From Hepsetus odoe (taxonomy: Eukaryota; Chordata; Actinopteri; Characiformes; Hepsetidae), in contig CM029380.1 in the NCBI GenBank assembly GCA_017165825.1, forward strand, positions 685,981-749,980: a stretch of DNA of 64,000 nucleotides, written 5' to 3'. Below, one piece after another: positions 36,237-46,757 of the stretch (within the stretch, counting starts at the first letter, position 1; each line of letters begins with the position of its first letter). The notes below the pieces were generated by a model. The model saw only the letters and a list, made by a program, of their open reading frames with translations, was not told the DNA's origin and did no database searches. The translations under genes were made by a program, and so were the position numbers.

Positions 36237-36270
36237 ACAGTGACACACACAGTGACACACACACAATGAC
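35711..36270. repeat. anchor copy 3 plus CAGYRACACACA block 3
   Basis: The anchor (AGTCTGGGTTCAGATCCCCT) starts at 35,711 and is followed by about 510 bp of 12-mer repeat. The next anchor comes 560 bp later. The ends of blocks 2 and 3 share CACACACAATGACAG before the anchor, so the breakpoint is common to both. Confidence 0.9.
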
Positions 36271-37015
36271 AGTTTGGGTTCAGATCCCCTGATCTCAGTG
36301 TAACAAGAACTCAGTAACACACACACACACACACACACACACCTACACACACACACACACACACACAGTAACATCTGATCACTGTGTGTGTTACTGTGTG
36401 TGTAACTGTGTGTGTTACTGTGACACACACAGTAACACACACACAGTAACACACACACACAGCAACACACACAGCAACACAGTGATACACACACACATCG
36501 ACACACACAGCAACACACACAGTGACACACACACACAGCGACACACACAGTGACACACACAGTGACACACACACACAGCGACACACACAGCAACACACAC
36601 AGTGACACACACACACAGCGACACACACAGTGACACACACACACACAGTGACACACACAATGACACACACAGTAACACACACAGCAACACACACAGTGAC
36701 ACACACACACACAGTGACACACACACACACAGCGTTACACACAGTGACACACACACACACACAGTGACACACACAGTTACACACACGGTGACACACAGTA
36801 ACACACACAGAAACACACACAGTGACACACACACACACACACACAGTGACACACACACACAGCGACACACACACACACACACACACACAATGACACGCAC
36901 AGTGACACACACAGTGACACACAGTTACACACACAGTGACACACAGTAACACACACAGCAACACACACAGTGACACACACACACACAGTGACACACACAG
37001 CGACACACACACACA

Positions 37016-37059
<44 letters not shown>

Positions 37060-37690
37060 GACACAGTAACACACACAGTGACACACACAGTTACACACAC
37101 ACACAATGACACACACAATGACACACACAGTGACACACACCCAGCGACACACACAGTGACACACACACACAGCGACACACAAACTCAGCGACACACACAG
37201 CAAGACACACAGAAACACACACAGTGACACACACACACAGCGACACACACACTCAGTGACACACACACAGTAACACACAGTTACACACACAGTTACACAC
37301 ACAGTTACACACACAGCGACACAAACAGTGACACACACAGTTACACACACAGTGACACACACAGTTACACACACAGTTACACACACAGCGACACACACAG
37401 TGACACACACAGTGACACACACAGTTACACACACAGTGACACACACAGCAACACACACAGTTACACACACAGTAACACACAGTTACACACACAGTTACAC
37501 ACACAGCGACACACACAGTGACACACAGTTACACACACAGGAGCACACAGTTACACACACAGGAGCACACAGTTACACACACAGTGACACACACAGTTAC
37601 ACACACAGTAACACACACAGTGACACACACAGTGACACACAGTAACACACACAGCGACATACACAGCGACACACACAGCGACACACACTC
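36271..37690. repeat. anchor copy 4 plus CAGYRACACACA block 4
   Basis: The anchor at 36,271 is followed by pure (CA)n, a short inverted GT island at 36,381-36,420, then the 12-mer repeat. Between 37,270 and 37,600 the CAGTTACACACA variant dominates, a sign of local homogenisation. The array ends in CGACACACACTCCGTCTGAT, after which sequence is unique. Confidence 0.95.
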
Positions 37691-37827
37691 CGTCTGATGG
37701 TCAGATCTGGCCTGTGTGAGCGAAAGAGCAGAAAAGTGGATGTGATGTTTGTCTCAGGGCCGCTCTGAGGACGCTTAAAAAAGAATAAATATTTAAGTTC
37801 AGTTCATCAGTGCAGTGGAAAGGAAGA

Positions 37828-37961
37828 CTCTCTCTCTCTCTTTACCTCTCTCCTCCCTCTCTCTTTACCTCTCTCCTCCCTCTTTATTACGTCCCTCTGT
37901 CTCTTTAATCATTTTTTTATTTTTTGTCCTTATCTCTCTCTCATTCTTTTGCCTCTCCTTT

Positions 37962-38007
<46 letters not shown>

Positions 38008-38033
38008 TCTCTCTCTCTCATACACACACACAG
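37828..38033. repeat. polypyrimidine tract with (CT)n
   Basis: CTCTCTCC runs with a duplicated TTTACCTCTCTCCTCCCTCT and a perfect CT run at 37,964-38,003. It is strand-asymmetric, purine-rich on the minus strand, and could form triplex (H-) DNA. Confidence 0.9.
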
Positions 38034-39049
38034 CATTTACTTAACTGAGTCACGCTCTCTATCGTTTGATTAAACAGGGCCCTGATCTCTTAATCCTGAG
38101 TAAACACCAGCCTCGGCTTCTATTTCTGCCATTCAGGCGTGATCGGCTCCTCCACCCTGCGCTGCTTCTCCAGCCGTCAGACACACTGTCAAATAAAATC
38201 ACTTCTTTAGATGTGTGTAATAATATTCATCTGTAATATGAACCCCATATTCACTACATGTGTAAGTATCTATATGTAACAATAATGTTGCCGCATGTAT
38301 TCATGTATTAAATGTACCTATGTATATATAATACTATTAATACCATACATAAATTTAGATGAATATTTATGTAGAAATATTTAAATATAAACACCTAAAA
38401 ACTACTTTGAAATGTATAAGTATATATATTATACATATATATAATATACATTTCCTAAGCCTGACCCGAACACTAAAATCTTACGTCCTGACGTGTCATT
38501 TTAAATCTCTCCCCGACCAGACAGTGGAAAATCTCTGAGAAGAATATCTGAACCGGCATCTCCACGTCCTGCTGCTGTATTTGCGCCGTTGTGGACTTTA
38601 CGCCGTATTTGCGCCGTTGTGGTTCGACATTCAGCTCCATTATCTGTCAGCTGCTGATAAGCTGATAAGCCCCCATCACTGATGCAGGTAACCTTCTCCA
38701 ATTTCCTCACAAACAGCAAACAACAGACAGCACGGATGGATGAGCTTCTCTAAAACCCTCTCTCACAAGCAGCCTGCGGTGTTCACCCACAACACTCAAC
38801 ACAGGTGAATACCTGAACACTTACCCCCATCCACCATGGCTGCCTTTCAAAACCACAGAGTATTAAAACTCTCTTCTACTAACATCCCTAACTAACAAAT
38901 ACCGGCACATTTAAAACCAAAACTGAGCTATTCTTACTGAACTCCGCTAAACTAAACACTGATCACATACAACAGAGCCAAATCCAACACTAACCCATTC
39001 AACAGTAGCAAATTCAACATTTTCTCATTCATCACAATTAATGCCAGGA
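38034..39049. other. intron-like DNA, AT-rich centre
   Basis: TATATA-rich at 38,320-38,450. A short direct repeat TATTTGCGCCGTTGTGG occurs at 38,578 and 38,606. No exon recognised. Confidence 0.4.
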
Positions 39050-39720
39050 CTGCTCCCAGTGAAACCAACACTACTACCATTCGGCTCCCTTTAACCCAAC
39101 ACCTATCCTAATAACCATTTAAGCCAGCATTAGGCCCATTACATACCGCTAAACCCAACATTAGACCCATTCAGCTCGACTAAACCCAACATTAGGCCCA
39201 TTCAGTACCACTAAACCCCACATTAGACCCATTCAGCTCGACTAAACCCAACATTAGGCCCATTCAGTACCACTAAACCCAACATTAGACCCATTCAGCT
39301 CGACTAAACCCAACATTAGACCCATTCAGATCGACTAAACCCAACATTAGGCCCATTCAGCTCCACTAAACCCAATATTGGGGCCCATTTAGCTCCACAA
39401 AACCCAACATACGTCCCATTCAGCTCCACTAAACCAAACATTAGACCCATTCAGCTCCACTAAACCAAACATTGGGGCCCATTCAGCTCCACTAAACCCA
39501 ACATTAGACCCATTCAGAACGACTAAACCCAAAATTAGGCCCATTCAGCTTCACTAAAACCAGCATTAGACCCATTTAATACCACTAAACCCAACATTAG
39601 ACCCATTCAGTACCACTAAACCCAACATTAGACTAATTCAGATCCACTAAACCCAACATACGTCCCATTCAGCTCCACTAAACCCAACATTAGGCCCATT
39701 CAGCACCACTAAGACCAGCA
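39050..39720 (-). repeat. 31-bp minisatellite, locus 2
   Basis: About 21 units of CCCATTCAGCTCCACTAAAC plus CCAACATTAGA, 31 bp. The reverse complement (GTTGGGTTTAGTGG, GAATGGG) is the unit at 25.4-25.9 kb. GTACCACTAAAC and CTCGACTAAAC sub-variants alternate in places. Confidence 0.92.
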
Positions 39721-40739
39721 GTACATGGGTGGAGTATTTATTTCATCCCTGAACATATCTGACGTTCATTGTTGGGATCACTGAATAAGTTTTCCAGTCC
39801 AAACACAGGTGTGTGCGGATTAAACAAACTGAACCCGACCAAACACATGACTCAGGCTTGGTTGAGTGGAGAGACCTTTGCGTGACCCTGTGTGATCTGA
39901 GTTTGAGGCAGAGTCCAGAGTGATTGGTAGATGCTGAACTATAATGACATACTGTAAATGTAATTAGAGGTGAGCTGTCGTGCTGTTGCCACAGGCCAAC
40001 TTCAGATATGTTTTATTGCCGTGGCAACCAGACTCAAATGTGAACACAGTGTAAGTGGCTTTATACATGTGTACCTATACATAGCCTGTGCATGTTTAGC
40101 AGGAGTGACGTTTAACCTCTGGAATGCATGTGTTCCAGAAGAAGCAGATTAATGTATGCACGTGAAGAGATGAGTGTGGATCGTTTTCACCACATTTTCC
40201 AGTAAAACACTGCAGAGAGTTTCAATTTCCTTAAAAAGAGGCAACAAAATACCGATCAGATATCCTCTAGGTAACATGGACCTGCTTTAAAAGTTCAGGT
40301 CACACAAAGTAAAAACAATGTTGTTTTTTAGCTGGAGGTCAGAAAAATCAGGCAGGTAGAGTCAATAAAACTTTGAAGGAAAAATGTAAGAAATGCAATG
40401 ATCATGCTGTTGATGAGGAAGAGAACCATTCTTAACAGACTCTGATATTAAAACACTGTTTTACACCAAAAAATTGGCCTTTTCTTTTCAACGGAAAACT
40501 AGACGCAGCTCAGCCAATTGTTAGTAGCAGACAAGCTTATTTGTATATTTGCCCTTATGTCACTTTATAGATATTTTAATGCATTTAACTTTTATTTAAA
40601 CAACCTTCTTTTCCTGGATCCTGTCCCAACACTGAGGAACCTAGTGGTGGTAGCGCTGGTGGTAGGATCTGAATCTTCCACGACTCCGTCAATAGATAGT
40701 AGTTAATTGACAGGTCTCCGGAACACCTTTCATACAAAC
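39721..40739. other. intron-like DNA with a possible SINE-B scrap
   Basis: Bases 40,608-40,690 (ACACTGAGGAACCTAGTGGT, GGTAGGATCTGAATC) may be a badly decayed SINE-B fragment in reverse. The rest is unique. Confidence 0.35.
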
Positions 40740-41160
40740 TTTCGTCTTCTGCTCGGCCTCACCTTCCAACCAAAGCTGAGTCACTGTCTCTTTCTCTTTC
40801 TCCGTGTTTCACTTTGCCGCTCTTTGTTGGCATGATCAACATAATGAGGACGTTGGAAAGGGAACGTTCGGCTGCCAGTGTCCTGGCAGGACGCATCAAT
40901 ATTCATGGGCGCATATGGCTCCGATCAGCTGGCCCGGCTACTGTCTCTTATTTATGTGAAAGCATTAATTGGAATGCCTGATTTAACAGGCGGCGGCTGT
41001 TGTTGTCAAAAGGACCCTTCTGTGATCTTATGCAAGCAGCAGCTTTGACATATGGCGCCGAAGTGCCGTAATTTGAGGGAGAGAATCCTTCGCCGACCGG
41101 CGGAGGGCAAAGCCCAGGACGGAGGAGCTTGGAGGAGCGTCTGATGTGTGTGTTTGGGAA
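40740..41160. promoter_or_regulatory. candidate conserved non-coding element
   Basis: Low-repeat, balanced composition and no coding frame. Visible transcription-factor-like motifs are two CATATG E-boxes in mirrored GGCGC contexts (40,912 and 41,050), TCAGCTGG, TTAATTGGAATGCC (homeodomain plus TEAD-like) and TTGTTGTCAAAAGG. This is only a candidate. Confidence 0.35.
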
Positions 41161-42344
41161 AAAGACGAGGCTAAACCGCGCCTTCTTCTTCTTAAACCAC
41201 TTCAGAGACACTGGTGTCCTCTGAGTCGCTGAGTCACTGCTGGGTTAAAGGCCTGCGGATGCGCTTTCACATAAAAGACGTAAAGCTCTGCCTTTAATCA
41301 GCCAATGGTCCGGGTCGTCTCGGGCTCCTGACCGTCCATTTTTCCCCACTTTATTCACTCGAGCAGTGTGTCAGGGTGGAAAATAAGACACTCTCCTACA
41401 CATTGCAATGGAAACGTAATGTTTATTCTTCGAGTTTATTCACCAAACAGTGATTGCAGGGAGTTCAACTTTTGTTCTTTTTTTTGCTTCAATATCCTAA
41501 ACTTAGTAAAAACACAAACTGATCGATAAATGAATTTATCCAGAAAAAAAATATATATATATACAGAATGACTTCCAGATAGGCTTCCAGCATTTTAAGC
41601 TTCATTACAGTCTTCTGACGTTCAGTCTTCTTTGAAGGATGGTGCACCTGACCTGGGACCTGTTTTGTCTCAGTGACCCTCCCGTTAGTCTCTAGAACCA
41701 TGATTTCTATCCATACGGATCCTGACCCTTTCCCACTGCAGGGGACCGGCTGTCCGGACTCTTTCTTTCACTAACGTAAGCGTTTCCCCTCGGCGAGTGT
41801 TCAAAGCAGGTGTCCGTCTCCAGGCCAGATCTTTTACACCTCAGTGGGTTGAGTGCTGCTGCAAGATGAGCTTCACTGCAAGCAAGAACATTAGAGACAA
41901 AGCAGTGTTGGTGGGGGTGGGGACGACTTCAGGGACAGAAATAGGGGTGGAATTGTGCTACGCGGTAAAAACCTCGACGATTTCTCATTATGAGTGTCTT
42001 GACACTATAATATTATTCAACCTATTTCTAGGCACAGCAGGTGTTAAAGCAGCTGAGCCAGGTTTAAATCTGAGCACACCTGGTTCAGCCAGAGCCCGGA
42101 CTGCACTAACCTGGATGTTTGGTGCAAAAGAGGTTTTTGCTGTGGTTTTTTTTTTGCAATAATATCAAATGCTGGACGTCATTCAAGACCCTGAGCTGTG
42201 CCATGACAAACTGATCTAAAATGACTTTCTGAATAAAAATAAATTATTTTAAAAGTTGCTCATTCTGAAAAAGGAAATGAATACAAACATATTTTCAAGA
42301 TACTGTTGTTACATTGTTGCAAAATATTGTTTGTTATTGAATAT
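41161..42344. other. intron-like DNA
   Basis: Unique sequence with a TATATA run at 41,549-41,563. The open frame at 41,797-42,162 shows no recognisable domain. Confidence 0.35.
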
Positions 42345-42690
42345 GGGTGGGGCTAAACTGCTATGGGTGGAATGGGGGTGGGGCTAAACTGCTTTAGGCT
42401 GAAAGGGCGGGGCTAAACTGGTATAGGCTGAATGGGTGGGGCTAAACCGCTATAGGCTGAAAGGGTGTGGCTAAACTGGTATAGGCTGAATGGGTGGGGC
42501 TAAACCGCTATAGGCTGAATGGGAGAAACTAAACTGATGTAGGTGGAATGGACAGGCCTAAAGTGGTGTTAGCGGAATAGGCGGGGCTAAACTGTTATGG
42601 ACAGAATGGGAGGAGCTAAACTGCTGTAGGATGAAAGGGCAGAGCTAAACCACTGGGTGGTTTACCTAAATGGGTGGGGCTAAACTACTT
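42345..42690 (+). repeat. 29-bp minisatellite, locus 3
   Basis: About eleven units of GGGTGGGGCTAAACTGCTAT plus AGGCTGAAT, 29 bp at the best-preserved part (42,400-42,530). This is the reverse complement of the 11-kb locus. Some units carry GGGCGGGGC, a GC-box-like motif. Confidence 0.9.
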
Positions 42691-43639
42691 TGTCATGCTG
42701 ACTTTGATGAATGCTGTTGGTGTTTTTCAAGTTCATACTGACGAGACCTCACGCAGGACAAAAATGTTGAGGCCTTTTAGCGTTTTTTGTCCTGTTTTGA
42801 GAGCCGTTTATGCATTAATGCTCCTCATTCCTTTGTTTCTATGAGCTTTTCACCCATAAAAAGCTGATGAATTGCTGACTCAGTGTGGTCTCACACGAGA
42901 ACTGCACTTTAACGCTTCCAGTTTAGGCCCGTCTGAGTCCACAGTGCTCGTGTCGCCACCTCCAAACAGCGTTAGCATCCTTTATCAGTCCCAGACGCCA
43001 AATTACCCTGTGATTATGGCTTTCATAACTGTTCAGCGGCTCTGTTTGGAACACAGAACAACATTAGGACACCAGGAGACCCACCTAAAAGCAGTTGTGA
43101 TTTCATTCACTCTGTTTTGTTCTCTATTAGCTCCCCAGGCAGCTGTGGCCCTGTTTCAGGGACTCCTAATTGGGGCTTTAAAACAAAATGCAGAGTTCTG
43201 CATAACACTGCAGGAACCATTAAGGTCCACCATATCTACCCGCCCCCCAAATCCCGGGGACGGCAAAACACTCACCATCTGGATCCGATTCAACCCCACT
43301 AAACATTTCATTACATGTCGAGAACGCAGGATTCAAACCAGAACCTCGTAGAACAGAAAATAAGGCCTCGTCATGACCAGCCGTAAATATGACTGTCTTC
43401 AGCAGCGGATCGGCTTTCTCTCCTGCTAAGAGGAATTTACCGAGTCCCATTAAGTACATTCACATCCCAGCGAGGCTGGAAAGAAGGGTGTGGTTTTCCA
43501 AATATCAGAAGGTGTTTGTGCTCATTACGTAACCATTTCAGTCGCTGTTTACACTCTTTAATTTTCCCAAAATGTTGTGCCAGAAAGTACTATTTTGGAA
43601 CAAGAAAAATCAGTAAGAAAAGCTGAGACCTGAAATATA
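42691..43639. other. low-repeat DNA with one long open frame
   Basis: Bases 42,872-43,351 are open for 159 codons on the + strand but lack an early ATG; the first ATG gives 112 codons. No signal peptide or family is recognised and no splice context supports it. It may be conserved non-coding DNA. Confidence 0.3.
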
Positions 43640-43862
43640 GAGTTCTACTGAGAGAGAGATGGGGGAGCGGAAGGACCGCCCTACACACCCAGAGAGAGAG
43701 AGGACAGTTCTACTGAGTGATGGGGGAGAGGGAGGACCGCCCTACACACCCAGAGAGAGAGAGGACAGTTCTACTGAGTGATGGGGGAGAGGGAGGACCA
43801 CCCTACACACCCAGAGAGAGAGGACAGTTCTACTGAGTGATGGGGGAGAGGGAGGCCTACTC
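43640..43862. repeat. 61-bp tandem repeat
   Basis: About 3.5 units containing GTTCTACTGAGTGATGGGGG, AGAGGGAGGACCGCCCTACA and CACCCAGAGAGAGAG. GA-run length varies from unit to unit. Confidence 0.9.
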
Positions 43863-45232
43863 TATTCACCCAGGTTGTCCTCTCTTGGCTTTGGCCAAAA
43901 CTTAGTTGCTCCACTTAGGAACTCAAACTTGTAGTGGAATATATAATCTGCTTCATTTCCGATATCTCCGCCCATTTTCATTGTGATCCTCCCGCCTAAG
44001 GCAGGAGAAGTTCAGTATGCCGTGCCCGCGGTTAATTTCAAATTAAAATCCAGTGTGCTGGCTCTAAAAATAATTCCAATAATTTAGAGGATACTGACGG
44101 CTGAGTCAGAAAACCCTAGTAATAAATCACTCGCTCCACTCTCCTTGACACGTCTTTGCTTACTTTGTTACCAGCATATCATAAGCACAGGTACGCTGTC
44201 AGGCTGTCAGAAGCGTAAATCAGCCGAGCAGCAGCAGGAAGGAAGGGTTCCAGGAGAGATTATTTTTATAGTGTTGAGGTTACCGAGCTCCGTCCCGGGT
44301 AGACCATGGCGTTTCGCTGCAAAGGAACATTGCGGCATGGACCCTGACAGGGCCTGGGGCAATTCTGTTAGCTCAGTGCCCTCCATGCTGATGCTAATTA
44401 GTAGCTGTCCATTACCGGGCCGGCTCAGTCCATCTCATCGGTACGATGACAGAGGATGGTGATGGAGAACAGTCCATGCTGGTTCCCCTCTTGCTGCAGG
44501 GCACTGTTTAATTGGCACTCCTCGGCGGCCGCGGATCACAGTTGTTTCCTTTATAAGAAACAGAAAGGTAGAGACAAAATGTCTTGGGAAATGTTTGTGA
44601 GAATCATCTCATTATTTTCGTGCCTGGTGACTCTTGCCTGGTGGAGGGAATGGACAGAATGGAGCTGTAATTTATGGAAAGTTTGCCAGAAAAAATATAT
44701 CTCAGCCTTCCAAGAAGAAGGCTAATTGCCTGGACTGACATGAGCATCCAAGTTTTCATGAATCCGGAGTGTGGTTCAGCCGAAAACAAACAGCGAAACA
44801 TCCACGCACCGACTTTCAGGCTGTTCATTGGAGCGTTTCAGCCGCTAGTGAAGTGGTGGGCTGCCTGATAAACACCTAAACGCTGCCAGACGTTAGGGCT
44901 GTATTTTGTGCTCGACTTTGATTTGACCACCACGAAGGGAAAAGAAATCTTTCCCATCAAATCCCCAGTAGCTGTAATGGTTTCTCCCAGAATACTTTTT
45001 CATTCTGCCGTGCTCTTCACTCACCATTACATTGACATAATTCATATTCAGGCCACAGAACAGGAGATATCATTGCTGTGATTTGATCACTGATTATAAA
45101 AAATTTGTTTTCAAAAATATTAATATTATAACAATATTAAATATATAAGATCAGCAGTAAGTTTAAGGATGTTTTCAATCCCTATAAACACAATCTTTAA
45201 AACACGGGGCTCATCTTGAAATGTTTTGCTGC
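43863..45232. promoter_or_regulatory. candidate conserved non-coding region (44,040-44,600)
   Basis: Bases 44,040-44,600 lack recognised repeats, have balanced composition and contain GATGCTAATTAGTAGCTG, GCACTGTTTAATTGGCAC and CGGCGGCCGCGG. Open frames there have no family resemblance. The remainder of the span is ordinary unique DNA. Confidence 0.3.
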
Positions 45233-45504
45233 AGAGACGTGTGAACGACTGGCATCCAGCCTCTCATTCCCTCCCCAGAGACAGAGACACGTCCAAGAGC
45301 ATAAATCCTCTGGACTTAGTCTCTCTGTTCTGTTGAAGTTCAGCATCATCGGTTTGTGTGTCCAATTACACAGCACTAATAACACTACACTATCAGGTTT
45401 TAGGAGAAACAACCCTGGTGAGGATCAGTGGAGGGCAGAGGGAGGAAGATCTGCCCTGCCCTCCAGTTGGACGGGGCTTTAAGGGTGTGATGTCACATGA
45501 AACC
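45233..45504 (+). repeat. interspersed repeat R1, copy 2
   Basis: GTGTGAACGACTGGCATCCA to GTGTGATGTCACATGAAACC. It matches 21,345-21,622 in reverse, with small indels. Family unrecognised. Confidence 0.75.
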
Positions 45505-46003
45505 TTTAAATTGGCAGTTACACACAACCTTGAGTGTATTAATACTTTTTTTTACAGCATTTCTATACAATAAAGAACACAAGAAAGCAATGAAACCCTT
45601 AACGTTTAATATTGGGGATCCATCCACCAGAAAAAGTAGTCCCCTCGTGCTACAGAAGAGTGTGAATCTCAGGTCTAACTGGTTCCGTTTGATTTCTCTG
45701 AATGCGGTTCTGTTCAGCTTGTCTTTAAAGCAGTTCGCAGCCCGTCTCGTTTGCTGCACTGTGACCATTTTCTCTTTTTGTGCTAAAGAACATTAGTAAC
45801 AGTTTTGACTGAGTTGTTTCTTAGCAACCACAGCTCAGCTATTGTGAAAAATTAGATTGGTGTATAAATGGCAGTTCTGTAAGAAGGGCACAACAAAGCA
45901 TGTTCTTTGAGTTTATTAACCAACATGCAGTAAATCTGTATATCATTGAAAATATAATTTTCCAAATTTTCAGCTCTCTCTCTATATACAGTACACATAT
46001 ATC
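45505..46003. other. unique intron-like DNA
   Basis: No repeat family or domain recognised. Confidence 0.3.
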
Positions 46004-46540
46004 TACAGTACTGTGCAAAAGTTCTAGGCAGGTGTGAAAAAATGCTGTAAACAAAGAACGCTTTCAGAAATATCAATAATGATTGTTTATTTTGATCAAT
46101 TTACAAAATGCAAAGTGAGCGAACAAAAGAAAAATCTAAATCAGATCAATATCTGCTGTTTCTACCTTTTACCTTCAGAGCAGCATCAGTTCTTCTGGCC
46201 CCACAGAGCCCTGATCTCCACATCATCCAGTGTGTCTGGATCACATGAAGAGACAGAAGGATGTGAGGAGCTACATCCACAGAAGATCTGTGCTCAGTTC
46301 TCCAAGATGTCTGGAACAACCTACCGGCCGAGTTCCTTCAAAAACCGTCTGCGAGTGTACCTAGAAGAACTGATGCTGTTTTGAAGGCAAAGGGTGGCCC
46401 CACCAAAGATTGATCTGATTTAGATTCTCTTTTGTTCATTCACTGCATTTTGTTGATTGAGGAAAATAAATGATCAACACTTCCATTTCTGAAAGCGTCT
46501 GTTTACAGCGTTTTCCACACTTTTGCACAGGACTGTATAT
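46004..46540. mobile_element. palindromic Tc1-like derivative, copy 2
   Basis: Arms begin TACAGTACTGTGCAAAAG and end, in reverse, with TACAGTCCTGTGCAAAAG. The plus strand retains a longer transposase C-terminus: SPDLHIIQCVWIT, stop, RDRRM, stop, then TEDLCSVLQDVWNNLP and RRTDAVLKAKGGPTKD. Two TGA stops and a Q where the catalytic E of SPDLNPIE should be make it dead. The minus strand of the left arm reads RRTDAALKVKG. Confidence 0.85.
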
Positions 46541-46654
46541 ACAAAGCACTTCTGTTGGAATGTTATTTCTGCTGAATTTTTTTGGTTTATAGTTTTTACT
46601 GTGCAAAAAGTCCTGATCCCCCTCCTGTCTCTCTGTTCTGTATGAAAGTGAGAC

Positions 46655-46757
46655 AGTAGTTCAGTGATTTGATGATCCCACACAGCCTTTGAGACTGCTC
46701 AGGTACAGAGACTGTACTGAAAATGAGAAACAAAAACTTTTGCACAGTGCTTTTTTA
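46655..46757 (-). mobile_element. Tc1-like terminal fragment
   Basis: The reverse complement (AGCACTGTGCAAAAGTTTTT, CAGTCTCTGTACCTGAGCAG, TGTGTGGGATCATC) matches the left part of the Tc1-like fragment at 51.2-51.6 kb, lacking the 69-bp duplication. Confidence 0.7.

Noticed and set aside
28867..37690. CRISPR-like regular repeats
   Set aside because: Units are tandem with no unique spacers, and the DNA is plainly vertebrate.
42872..43351. 159-codon frame in unique sequence
   Set aside because: No early ATG, no recognised domain, no splice support; kept only as a note on the span.
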